From positions 124,001 to 188,000 of the forward strand of contig NZ_JAIGNU010000002.1 of NCBI RefSeq assembly GCF_019711655.1: 64,000 bases of DNA. Reading direction: 5' to 3'. Shown one piece after another: positions 17,874 through 25,371 of this stretch (position 1 is its first letter; each line of letters begins with the position of its first letter). The position numbers and the translations under genes were made by a program. This stretch comes from Qipengyuania mesophila. GTDB taxonomy: Bacteria; Pseudomonadota; Alphaproteobacteria; Sphingomonadales; Sphingomonadaceae. The notes under the pieces were generated by a model, which was not told the origin of the DNA, ran no database searches, and saw only the letters and a program-made list of their open reading frames with translations.

Positions 17874-19522
17874 GCCGCACCCACGAGCGGCAATCCGATG
17901 GTCAAAATGGTGCCCTCATCGCTGGTATCCAGCTCGATCGTTCCCATCATTTCGTCCACCCGCTCGGCCAAGGTACGCGGCGGCCTTCCATGCCACCCTG
18001 CCGGGAATCCCGCCCCATTGTCGCGAATTACCACCTGCATCCGTTCCCCTTCGACCCGGCCGATTGTCTGGATCCGCGTAGCCTTCCCGTGACGGACCGC
18101 GTTGGCCACGGCTTCGCGCAATATATGCGTAAGCTGACGCTGGAACCGGGAATCGCCGGCGCGCAGCGCGTCGAAATCGAAATCCAGGTCCGCCTTCCAT
18201 ATCGCTTCCAACTCGATCGCAAGCTGCGAAAAGGGGTCTGCCCCGGAAACGCGATGAGCGATGGGGTAGCCGTCGCTATCGCGAAGCTGCTCGATCAGAG
18301 CCCGGACTTGCCGTTGCTCGGTCCTCAATGCCTGCTTGAGCGCATTGATTTCCGGCAGCGGGTCTCCGCCCGACGCGATGAAGCGCCGCAGTCCTTCCAG
18401 CTGCATTCCAACGGCGGCAAGCGACTGCGCGATCGTATCGTGCACGTCCCGCGCCACGCTTTCCTTGAAGCGAACGACAGCTGCCTCCTGCGAAAGCGCC
18501 ATGGTTGCATGTCGATCGAAGGCTGCTCCCACTTCCTTGCTGACGTATTCGGCCAGTTCGAGGTGATCGACGGTCATTCCCTCGATCCCGAACAGGAGGA
18601 TCTCGCCACGGCCCAGAACGCTCCTGCAAGGGAAGGTCAGCCCCTCCGTCTGACCGAAGACATCGCTCCGATCTTCGATTCCCGCAGGTCGGTAGAGAGA
18701 TAGCCGCGAGTCGGTCCTGAAAATTCCACGATTTCCAGCCAGATCGAAAATGCGCGCATGATCGGTGAAGGGAAGTTTGGTCTTGGGCGCTCCTCGCACA
18801 GGGAATTCGGCGTCGTCGGGGAGGCCGGCGGTCGCCAGTTCGTGCCCCGGCTCCTCGTCGTCGAACCACAGGATGGCACCCTTGGCCGCACCGAACTCGG
18901 CCATTGCATATGAAAGGGCTTGATCGATCGGCAACTGCCGGTCGCCCGCGGCGACGGGCAAGCGGGAGACCATCGGGGCTTGGCGCTGGAGACCGAACCA
19001 AGTGAGCACCACCCCCAGCACCACCATGTAGGCAACCCGCCGACCGAACCGATAGCTATCGAAGTCGATTGCTGCAGCTTCCATTGACAGCCCTACGACA
19101 AGATACAACGTCGTTACGAGGGTGCCGGTCGCCAGGGTGATGCGCCAACCCCAGCGAATTGTGGCCGACATCAGGAGGAAGGCGAAAAAGGCAAGGAAGG
19201 GACTAGTGAACTCGTCCACCGCACCTTCGGTGAAGTAGATCGCGACGAGAAACGCAGTTCCATCAAGGACATGCATGGTCCAAGCGAGCCGATAGTCGAA
19301 CCACCAGCTTTTCCAGGCCACGGCAACAAGGGCCAGAGCCAATGCTAGGTAGGAGGTGAGGATTACGTAGCCGAGCGTGCTCGACCGCACCGGCTGGCTG
19401 GGATCGATCCACAGTGCGAACAGGAAGATGCCCGCCAGCAGCAGGCGACAAACCGCAACGACGCGACCCGATTTGTAGCGGAAGGCCTGCGCGATGGCAG
19501 AACCCGGCAGTCGAAACATCAT
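17870..19522 (-). CDS. sensor histidine kinase, HisKA_3 type (550 aa)
   Basis: An N-terminal membrane module of about six segments (roughly 15-190), a GAF-like middle region (about 200-350), then HisKA_3 with phospho-acceptor histidine in ARDVHDTIAQSLAAVGMQLE and an HATPase domain (LREAVANAVRHGKATRI, VVIRDNGAGFPAG). This is the NarX/DegS architecture that partners NarL-type regulators. I place the start at the ATG-ATG pair near 19522; a TTG at 19576 would add 18 residues. The signal sensed is unknown. Confidence 0.9.
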   Translation of the reverse strand: MMFRLPGSAIAQAFRYKSGRVVAVCRLLLAGIFLFALWIDPSQPVRSSTLGYVILTSYLALALALVAVAWKSWWFDYRLAWTMHVLDGTAFLVAIYFTEGAVDEFTSPFLAFFAFLLMSATIRWGWRITLATGTLVTTLYLVVGLSMEAAAIDFDSYRFGRRVAYMVVLGVVLTWFGLQRQAPMVSRLPVAAGDRQLPIDQALSYAMAEFGAAKGAILWFDDEEPGHELATAGLPDDAEFPVRGAPKTKLPFTDHARIFDLAGNRGIFRTDSRLSLYRPAGIEDRSDVFGQTEGLTFPCRSVLGRGEILLFGIEGMTVDHLELAEYVSKEVGAAFDRHATMALSQEAAVVRFKESVARDVHDTIAQSLAAVGMQLEGLRRFIASGGDPLPEINALKQALRTEQRQVRALIEQLRDSDGYPIAHRVSGADPFSQLAIELEAIWKADLDFDFDALRAGDSRFQRQLTHILREAVANAVRHGKATRIQTIGRVEGERMQVVIRDNGAGFPAGWHGRPPRTLAERVDEMMGTIELDTSDEGTILTIGLPLVGAA

Positions 19523-19877
19523 GTGCTCGTTATGGCTGTTCTCATGCGATTTCGTCTTGGCGCTTCGGATTGGCAAGGGACAAATGAATTCGCCGTATCA
19601 AATTAGGGCAGTCGGCATCGTTGACAGTACTCGTCGCTGCTCGTTACCGGATCGCTTGTGAGGCAAGAGCAGCACGAATGCCGCCTGCTCCGAATTCTTC
19701 GCCATCGGCACCAACACATAGCTGCCGGTCTGGTCCTCGGTGCCTTCAGAAACTGTCGAAACGTTCGAAATGGGGCGCAAAGCGGACCGGCAGCATTAGC
19801 TTCCAGCGGACTGACAGCCTTGGGGCCGGAAGGAAACTGTCCGGTTTTGGCAGTCCCAGATCGGAAAGCTGACGCGC
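19523..19877. other. 355-bp gap between the kinase start and the rtcR end
   Basis: This stretch separates two minus-strand genes and should hold the kinase promoter. A minus-strand reading frame near 19600-19780 has fairly protein-like composition, but it is short, has no ribosome site I trust and no family I recognise; it may be a gene remnant. Confidence 0.4.
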
Positions 19878-21464
19878 CTACTTTACGAGCGCAGTCCACT
19901 CCAACCCGAATTTGGCGAGGTATTTCCGAAGGCGATCTGAATCGTTGGTCGATGTGCGTTGTTCACGTGAGGCGGCAAAGAGGGTGCGCCCTGCGTCGGA
20001 AAGATTCGTCGAGCGTCGACACACCTCAATCACATATTCCAGTTGTACCCTGTCAAATGGGTCAATCGTTGCCACGCGATCCTTTCCGAGCAAGTCCGTC
20101 AAAACGACTATCTCTGCCTTGTCGCCTGACCAGAACCGTGCAAGGCGGCCCGTTTCGAAGTCCACTGCCTCGCGGTCGATCCTGCCGGTGGGGCAAAGTG
20201 TCGCCATGCGGGTGACGCTGGCAGCGAGATCGCGGAAATTGCCCTGCCAGCGGGCGGAAGGGCTCTCGGCAAAAGCGAGATAGCGGTCCCGTGCCTCCTT
20301 GTTGAATGTGACTCGCGTCCCCTCGCGTTCGGCGAAGCGCTCAAGTTCGTAGTCGAGGTTGGGTTCGATATCTTCGCGCCGCTCGGCGAGCCCGGGCAAT
20401 GCGAAGGTCCAAAGATTCAGGCGTGCAAACAAGTCTTCGCGGAAATTGCCAGCGGCGACTTCATCCATGAGGTTGCGGTTGGTTCCGGCGATCAGCTGGA
20501 ACTCGCTCTTTGCCTCAGTGTCCGCGCCAACCGGAAGGAAGCGCCCCTCCTCGATCGCGCGCAGGATCATGGCTTGCTCGTCCAGCCCCAGTTCGCCAAT
20601 CTCGTCCAGGAACAGGAGGCCTTTGTCGGCACTTTTGAGCAAGCCGGGCCGGTCCTGCACTGCACCCGTGAAAGCACCTTTCTTGTGGCCGAACAGCGCT
20701 GACATTGCGCTGTCGCCCTTCAGCGTCGCACAGTTGACCTCCACGAAGGGCCCCTCGACCTGGTGGCGCAGTTTCTTGAGCTCGTAGACCTTGCGCACGA
20801 GCTGGCTCTTGCCTGCGCCGGTCGGTCCCATGAGGAGTATCGGTGCGCGGCTGCGAACCGCGACCTGTTCGATTTCCTCGATCATCCGGTTGAAGGCCGC
20901 GTTGCGGGTTTCGATCCCGCTCTTGAGGAAATTGGTGCTTTCTACACTCGCCTCAGCGAAGCGGCTGGCGATGGAATCGTACCGCGACAGGTCGAGATCT
21001 ATCGAGGCCCACGTGCCGATCGGTTGCGGCGCTCCCTTTTGAGGCTGTGTCTGCAATAGCTTGCCGGGCAGATAGCGCGCCTCGGTCAGCAAAAAGAGAC
21101 AGATCTGCGCCACATGGGTCCCGGTGGTAATGTGGATCAGGTAATCGTGCGTGTCCGGATCGAATTCGAACTCGCGCGCGAAGTCGAGCAGCTTTCCATA
21201 AACCTCCTCGAAGTCCCATGCGTCTTCGAAATCCATGACGTGGGGGACGACTTCGGTCTCGGGCGATACGTCCCGAATATCCTGCATCACAAATTCGGCG
21301 AGGCGTCGGTGATAGCTGCCGTGGATCAGCACAAACCGATCCACTCGCAGGTCTTCCTGCATGCAGATGCTGACCGTGGGCCGCCACTTGTTCCAGCGTG
21401 ACGGACCAAACTTTGCGGCATCGAGTGTTGAACCGAGAAAACCAATGACAGTAGTGGGCTTCAT
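19878..21464 (-). CDS. rtcR: sigma-54-dependent activator of the RNA-repair operon
   Basis: RtcR (528 aa): an N-terminal RtcR/CARF-like ligand domain (about 1-185, with FLGSTLDAAK and the ITTGTHVAQICLFLLTEARY segment), a central AAA+ domain with Walker A GPTGAGKSQ near 216, the sigma-54 contact motif GAFTGA near 263 (FGHKKGAFTGAVQ), and a C-terminal DNA-binding region. Known RtcR proteins switch on rsr-rtcBA by sigma-54 when RNA ends with 2',3'-cyclic phosphates accumulate. It is divergent from rsr, with the operator and sigma-54 promoter between them. Confidence 0.95.
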   Translation of the reverse strand: MKPTTVIGFLGSTLDAAKFGPSRWNKWRPTVSICMQEDLRVDRFVLIHGSYHRRLAEFVMQDIRDVSPETEVVPHVMDFEDAWDFEEVYGKLLDFAREFEFDPDTHDYLIHITTGTHVAQICLFLLTEARYLPGKLLQTQPQKGAPQPIGTWASIDLDLSRYDSIASRFAEASVESTNFLKSGIETRNAAFNRMIEEIEQVAVRSRAPILLMGPTGAGKSQLVRKVYELKKLRHQVEGPFVEVNCATLKGDSAMSALFGHKKGAFTGAVQDRPGLLKSADKGLLFLDEIGELGLDEQAMILRAIEEGRFLPVGADTEAKSEFQLIAGTNRNLMDEVAAGNFREDLFARLNLWTFALPGLAERREDIEPNLDYELERFAEREGTRVTFNKEARDRYLAFAESPSARWQGNFRDLAASVTRMATLCPTGRIDREAVDFETGRLARFWSGDKAEIVVLTDLLGKDRVATIDPFDRVQLEYVIEVCRRSTNLSDAGRTLFAASREQRTSTNDSDRLRKYLAKFGLEWTALVK

Positions 21465-21487
21465 TCCTGTTTTGATAATATTTTATC

Positions 21488-21527
21488 ATCTGCGATACAA
21501 GTAGATAGCTTTTTCGCAGTTCTGCGA
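21488..21527. promoter_or_regulatory. candidate RtcR upstream activating site
   Basis: A perfect 14-bp palindrome, TCGCAGTTCTGCGA (21514-21527), lies 82 bp upstream of the -24 element, preceded by an additional half-site ATCTGCGATA (21488-21497). Position and symmetry suit an enhancer for the AAA+ activator encoded divergently; the assignment to RtcR is inference. Confidence 0.6.
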
Positions 21528-21608
21528 TGCGCTGTTGAGAGGATCGAGTCTAAAGAATCGTATATATTTCAAAGTGCTATAAGAAATCTGCAGCGAGCGA
21601 ATAAAAGA

Positions 21609-21624
21609 TGGCACGCCTCATGCT
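21609..21624 (+). promoter_or_regulatory. sigma-54 promoter of the rsr-Y RNA-rtcB-rlaP-rtcA unit
   Basis: TGGCAC, five bases, ATGCT: GG at 21610-21611 and GC at 21622-21623 with exactly ten bases between, the -24/-12 spacing required by sigma-54 (consensus TGGCAC-N5-TTGCW, one mismatch). It lies about 110 bp upstream of rsr and downstream of the palindromic site. Confidence 0.85.
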
Positions 21625-21672
21625 TTATCCAAACCGTCGGGTAAGTCGAACACCCGGCGAGACGCGGGAAAC

Positions 21673-21698
21673 GGGCGGCCGGAATGGGCCGGCCGCCC
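21673..21698 (+). promoter_or_regulatory. strong hairpin in the rsr 5' leader
   Basis: A 10-bp perfect GC stem (21673-21682 with 21689-21698) and a six-base loop lie inside the predicted leader, 34 bp before the rsr start. No T run follows, so it is not a simple terminator. It may stabilise or control the transcript. Confidence 0.5.
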
Positions 21699-21732
21699 AA
21701 AGCCCGATGAAGTTTCATGATGGAGTTGGACT

Positions 21733-23304
21733 TTGGCCAACAGGACGCTTTTTTCCTCGGCGCTCTCGTCCTTTGGGGCGAAGCTTCTGCCGCGCACGGA
21801 CACGGTGAACCAGGCTGGCGGCAACGCCTATGCCTATGGTCCCGAAGCCCTGCTCGCGCAGCTTGCGGCGACCGGCACGTTGTCGGACGGTTTCTACGCC
21901 GATGCGCAGGACCAGCTTGCCAAGGTGCTCGAAGCAGCCTGGGCGGTGGATGCCGAATGGGTAGCCAAGTGTGCGATCTATGCTCGCCAGTCGGGCGCGA
22001 TGAAGGATATGCCGGCATTGCTGACGGCAGTGCTGTCGATGTCCGATCCGGACCTGATGGTCCCGGTGTTCAAGCGCGTGATCGATAACGGCCGCATGCT
22101 GCGCAACTTTGTACAGATCATGCGATCGGGCCAGACCGGGCGGACGTCGCTTGGCTCGCGGCCGAAGCGGCTGGTGCGTGAATGGCTGGAGAATGCCTCG
22201 ACCCGCCAGCTGATGCAGGCGGCGACTGGGAATGATCCGAGTCTGGCCGATATCGTGAAGATGGTTCACCCGGCTCCGGCTTCGGCAGAGCGGCGTGCCT
22301 TCTACGGCTGGCTGATCGGCAAGCCCTATGATGTCGCGGCGCTGCCGAAGGAGATCGCCGAATTCGAGGCGTGGAAGGCGGACCGTTCGCGGCCCTTGCC
22401 CGATGTGCCCTTCGAATGGCTGACTGCCTTCGAGCTCACCGCGAAACAGTGGGCCGTGCTGGCCGAGCGTATCGGGTGGCAGGCCTTGCGGATGAACCTC
22501 AACACGCTGGCGCGTAAGGGAGTGTTCCAGATCGACGGAGTGACCGGGATGGTTGCTGAGCGGCTCGCCGATCCCGATGCCATCGCACGGGTCAAGCCAA
22601 TGCCCTACCAGTTGATGACCGCACTGACTCAGGTCGGTGACGGCGTCCCGCTGGCGGTGCAGGCCGCGCTTGAGAAGGCTCTGGACCTGTCGCTTGCGAA
22701 GGTCCCGGTGCTGGAAGGCAATGTCGTGGTGTGTCCGGACGTGTCGGGCTCGATGAGCTCGCCTGCGACCGGTTACCGCAAGGGCGCGACTTCGGTCGTG
22801 CGCTGTATCGACGTCGCTGCGCTGGTATCGGCCGCGATGTTGCGGAGCAATTCGCAGACCCGCGTTCTGCCGTTCGAAGTGGACGTGGTGAAGCTCAAGC
22901 TTGATCCCAAGGCCCGTGTGGCGGTGAATGCCGCCAAGCTGGCAGGGGTCGGCGGCGGCGGAACGAATGTCTCGGCCCCGCTTGCCTTGCTGAACCGCGA
23001 GAAGGCGATGGTCGATAGCGTAGTCATCGTCTCGGATAACGAGTCCTGGTTCGATGCGCCGCGTCCGTGGTCCTATGGCGATGCTTCGGCGACGATGAAG
23101 GAGTGGAACAAGCTGAAGGCCCGTAACCCGGGCGCGAAGCTGATCTGCATCGACATCCAGCCTTACGGCTCGACGCAGGCGAAAGATCGCAAGGACATCA
23201 TGAATGTCGGTGGTTTCACCGACGCGGTGTTCGACGCAATGGCGCGCTTCGCCAACGGCGATGCGAAAGATTGGGTCGAGATCGTCAACGAAGTGGAGAT
23301 TTAA
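21733..23304 (+). CDS. rsr: Ro60-like TROVE domain RNA-binding protein
   Basis: Bacterial Ro (523 aa): a TROVE HEAT-repeat ring (about 20-330, with FVQIMRSGQTGRTSLGSRPK and ENASTRQLMQAATGNDPSL) that binds the ends of misfolded RNA and Y RNAs, followed by a von Willebrand A domain with a MIDAS site, PDVSGSMSS near 336. In Salmonella and Deinococcus Rsr works with Y RNA and PNPase in RNA decay. The start is TTG at 21733 with GGAG about seven bases upstream. The five Y RNAs follow directly, then rtcB, in one sigma-54-driven unit. Confidence 0.94.
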   Translation: MANRTLFSSALSSFGAKLLPRTDTVNQAGGNAYAYGPEALLAQLAATGTLSDGFYADAQDQLAKVLEAAWAVDAEWVAKCAIYARQSGAMKDMPALLTAVLSMSDPDLMVPVFKRVIDNGRMLRNFVQIMRSGQTGRTSLGSRPKRLVREWLENASTRQLMQAATGNDPSLADIVKMVHPAPASAERRAFYGWLIGKPYDVAALPKEIAEFEAWKADRSRPLPDVPFEWLTAFELTAKQWAVLAERIGWQALRMNLNTLARKGVFQIDGVTGMVAERLADPDAIARVKPMPYQLMTALTQVGDGVPLAVQAALEKALDLSLAKVPVLEGNVVVCPDVSGSMSSPATGYRKGATSVVRCIDVAALVSAAMLRSNSQTRVLPFEVDVVKLKLDPKARVAVNAAKLAGVGGGGTNVSAPLALLNREKAMVDSVVIVSDNESWFDAPRPWSYGDASATMKEWNKLKARNPGAKLICIDIQPYGSTQAKDRKDIMNVGGFTDAVFDAMARFANGDAKDWVEIVNEVEI

Positions 23305-23317
23305 GGAAGGAACACAC

Positions 23318-23436
23318 AAGGTCGCGGCGAATGCCGGAAGGACTACATATGTCGCGGGTTCGAGCCCCGCCCGACGGGAAACCGGCGGTAGCTCAGTTGG
23401 TAGAGCGTCTTTCCGAACTCTGGTCGCCGCGACCTT
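23318..23436 (+). ncRNA. tRNA-like Y RNA 1 (YrlA-type)
   Basis: A perfect 13-bp terminal stem pairs 23318-23330 with 23424-23436. The shared motif GGCGAATGCCGG...GGACTACAT (23326-23348) opens the RNA. Inside is a circularly permuted tRNA: T arm with a 5-bp stem and TTCGAGC loop (23354-23370), acceptor-like stem CCGACGG/CCGGCGG (23371-23377 with 23382-23388, one mismatch) closed by a GAAA tetraloop, then a D arm starting TAGCTCAGTTGG (23389-23406). There is no anticodon arm; the terminal stem takes its place. This is the layout known for YrlA RNAs that bind Rsr. Confidence 0.92.
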
Positions 23437-23456
23437 CGAAAATGAAATTTTATTTT

Positions 23457-23632
23457 GGAAAGCAGCCGTGGCGAATGCAGTCTGGGACTACATCCTCCAC
23501 CATGAAAGGCCCCGTCGGGAAAAGCGCTCCATCGTCGCGCAAGCGGTCTGGAGAGATCGGGTTCAAATCCCGCTTGGAGTAGTAGCTTAAGGGCCGTCGT
23601 CTCGACATTTCTCGTCGCCACGACTGTTTTCC
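23457..23632 (+). ncRNA. tRNA-like Y RNA 2 (long, divergent)
   Basis: The terminal stem pairs 23457-23474 with 23615-23632: 18 positions with one mismatch and one G-U. It carries the shared motif as GGCGAATGCAG...GGGACTACAT (23470-23493). A T-arm-like hairpin with loop TTCAAAT (23557-23573) and a D-arm-like TAGCTTAAGG (from 23583) are present, but the short acceptor hairpin of the other copies is absent; CTCCA (23527-23531) may instead pair with TGGAG near 23549 or 23575. At 176 bases it is the longest copy. Confidence 0.8.
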
Positions 23633-23635
23633 AAA

Positions 23636-23786
23636 TTCACGGCGAATGCCGGGTCAGGACTACATCCTTGCACGATGCAGGTCGCGGGTTCGAATCCCGC
23701 CGGGTCCACCAGATGCGGGCCCGTAGCTCAGCGGATAGAGCGGCGCCCCTCGGGGCAACGTCTTGCCCAAACCTCGTCGCCGTGAA
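23636..23786 (+). ncRNA. tRNA-like Y RNA 3 with ACCA in the acceptor loop
   Basis: A 10-bp perfect terminal stem pairs 23636-23645 with 23777-23786; the motif GGCGAATGCCGG...GGACTACAT spans 23641-23665. The permuted tRNA part is the most canonical of the five: T arm with loop TTCGAAT (23684-23700), acceptor CGGGTCC (23701-23707) pairing with GGGCCCG (23717-23723) over all seven positions with one G-U, and D arm TAGCTCAGCGGATAGAGC (23724-23741). The acceptor loop reads ACCA then GATGC, so it contains what looks like a discriminator base plus CCA. Confidence 0.92.
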
Positions 23787-23802
23787 CCGAGTATCGATTA
23801 AC

Positions 23803-23928
23803 GCTGGCGGATGCCGGTGGGACTACATGGGTAGAGCGCCTGCGAAAGCAGGAGGTCGGCGGTCCGAGTCCGCCCCCGGGCAACCGGAGTAGCTCAGTAA
23901 AGCGTCTCATCAATCACTCGCCGCCAGC
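23803..23928 (+). ncRNA. tRNA-like Y RNA 4 with extra anticodon-arm-like hairpin
   Basis: An 8-bp stem pairs 23803-23810 with 23921-23928; the stem ends in G-C where copies 1, 2, 3 and 5 have A-U, a compensatory change. The motif reads GGCGGATGCCGG...GGGACTACAT (23806-23828). It then has GGTAGAGC, a 5-bp hairpin CCTGC-GAAA-GCAGG (23839-23852) like a tRNA-Ala anticodon stem with the loop replaced, AGGTC, a T arm with loop TCCGAGT (23858-23874), a short acceptor hairpin closed by GCAA, and a shortened D arm TAGCTCAGTAAAGC (23890-23903). Confidence 0.88.
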
Positions 23929-23967
23929 ACACCGCGCTCACGCAGCGAAGCGATAGCGCAGAATTAC

Positions 23968-24079
23968 ATAAGCGCTGGCGAATGCCGGTCGGGACTACAT
24001 CGGTAACCAGGCGGTTCGAACCCGCCCCCGCATGGCAACATGCGGAGAAGTCTCGCCAAAACTTGTCGCCAGCACCTAT
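23968..24079 (+). ncRNA. tRNA-like Y RNA 5 (compact, D arm lost)
   Basis: The core stem of 8 bp (23974-23981 with 24066-24073) can extend outward with two mismatches to 23968/24079. The motif GGCGAATGCCGG...GGGACTACAT spans 23977-24000. A T arm with loop TTCGAAC (24010-24026) is followed by a perfect 7-bp acceptor hairpin CCGCATG/CATGCGG closed by GCAA (24028-24045). The TAGCTCA D-arm sequence of the other copies is missing. It ends about 20 bases before the rtcB start and overlaps only the false upstream extension of that frame. Confidence 0.88.
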
Positions 24080-24101
24080 GAAGAAGCATGAGGAGGTCGC
24101 G

Positions 24102-25328
24102 ATGACCCAGACGACGTATGAATATCAGGAGGTGGACGGCGGGTCGCCGATCAAGATGTGGACCCGCGGTGTTCCCGTTGACGACAAGGCGCGCGAGCAG
24201 CTGACCAAGGCGGCGAAGATGCCGTTCATCTTCAAGCATGTTGCGGCCATGCCCGACGTCCATGTCGGGATCGGCGCGACCGTGGGTTCGGTGATCCCGA
24301 CCAAAGGCGCAGTGATCCCGGCCGCGGTCGGTGTCGACATTGGCTGCGGGATGATGGCGGCGCGCACCTCGCTCGTCGCAAGCGACCTCCCGGACAACCT
24401 TGCCGGTATTCGCTCCGCGATCGAGGCGGCGGTGCCGCATGGCCGCGATGTGGGCCGGGGTAAGCGCGACAAGGGTTCGTGGGGCGATCCGCCTCGGGCC
24501 GTGGTCGATGCCTGGGCGAAACTAGCCGAACGGTTCGGCCGGATCGTCGCCAAGTACCCGCGCCTCAAGAACACGAACAACCTCGTGCATCTGGGGACGC
24601 TGGGAACCGGCAACCACTTCATCGAGCTTTGCCTCGATACCGAGCAGCGCGTGTGGGTCATGCTCCACTCGGGCTCGCGCGGGGTGGGTAACGCCATCGG
24701 CACGTTCTTCATCGAGCTGGCCAAGCAGGACATGCGCAAATGGCACATCAACCTGCCCGACCAGGACCTCGCGTACTTCCCGGAAGGGACCGACCATTTC
24801 GACGACTACGTCGAAGCGGTCGAGTGGGCGCAGGACTTCGCAGCGCTAAACCGGCGCGTGATGATGACGCATGTGCTCGATGCCTTGCGCAGCCAGATCG
24901 CCAAGCCGTTCGATGCCGAATGCGAAGCGGTGAACTGCCATCACAACTATGTGACGCGCGAGAACCACTTCGGCGAAAACGTGCTCGTCACCCGCAAGGG
25001 TGCAGTGCGGGCGGCGAAGGGCACGATGGGGATCATCCCCGGCTCGATGGGGGCGAAGAGCTTCATCGTGCGCGGGCTGGGCAATGCCGAGAGCTTCGAC
25101 AGCTGCTCGCACGGCGCAGGGCGCGTGATGTCCCGGACGCAGGCGAAGAAGCTGGTGACTCTCGACGAGCATATCGCCGATACCGCCGGCGTCGAATGCC
25201 GCAAGGATGAGGGCGTGATTGATGAAACGCCCAAGGCCTACAAGCCGATCGAAGCCGTGATGGCCGCGCAGGCCGATCTGGTAGAGATCGTCCATACGTT
25301 GAAACAGGTGGTGTGCGTGAAGGGTTAG
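24102..25328 (+). CDS. rtcB: RNA 3'-phosphate/5'-OH ligase RtcB
   Basis: Mn2+- and GTP-dependent ligase (408 aa, the same length as E. coli RtcB) that joins 3'-phosphate or 2',3'-cyclic phosphate ends to 5'-OH ends. Metal ligands are visible in VDIGCGMMA (Cys about 82), GTGNHFIELC, HSGSRGVGN and HHNYV, and the histidine that carries GMP is in CSHGAGRVMSR at residue 337. I start at ATG 24102 with GAGGAGG just upstream; the frame is open from 23982, but that part lies inside Y RNA 5. Third protein-level step after Rsr in the repair operon. Confidence 0.97.
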   Translation: MTQTTYEYQEVDGGSPIKMWTRGVPVDDKAREQLTKAAKMPFIFKHVAAMPDVHVGIGATVGSVIPTKGAVIPAAVGVDIGCGMMAARTSLVASDLPDNLAGIRSAIEAAVPHGRDVGRGKRDKGSWGDPPRAVVDAWAKLAERFGRIVAKYPRLKNTNNLVHLGTLGTGNHFIELCLDTEQRVWVMLHSGSRGVGNAIGTFFIELAKQDMRKWHINLPDQDLAYFPEGTDHFDDYVEAVEWAQDFAALNRRVMMTHVLDALRSQIAKPFDAECEAVNCHHNYVTRENHFGENVLVTRKGAVRAAKGTMGIIPGSMGAKSFIVRGLGNAESFDSCSHGAGRVMSRTQAKKLVTLDEHIADTAGVECRKDEGVIDETPKAYKPIEAVMAAQADLVEIVHTLKQVVCVKG

Positions 25329-25371
25329 CGCCCTTCACGTCGCTACCGCCAAGTGACCAAAGATAATTTCG

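Noticed and set aside
19603..19899. A 98-codon minus-strand frame between the kinase and rtcR
   Set aside because: Arg- and Cys-rich shadow-like translation that runs into the rtcR 3' end. A second frame here (19598-19780) is more protein-like but too short to support.
23310..24080. Ordinary tRNA genes
   Set aside because: T-arm and D-arm sequences look like tRNA pieces, but they occur in reversed order, without a normal anticodon arm, enclosed by long terminal stems. They are Y RNA modules.
23982..24101. A 40-codon N-terminal extension of RtcB
   Set aside because: It overlaps Y RNA 5; ATG 24102 has a strong ribosome site and gives the exact E. coli RtcB length.
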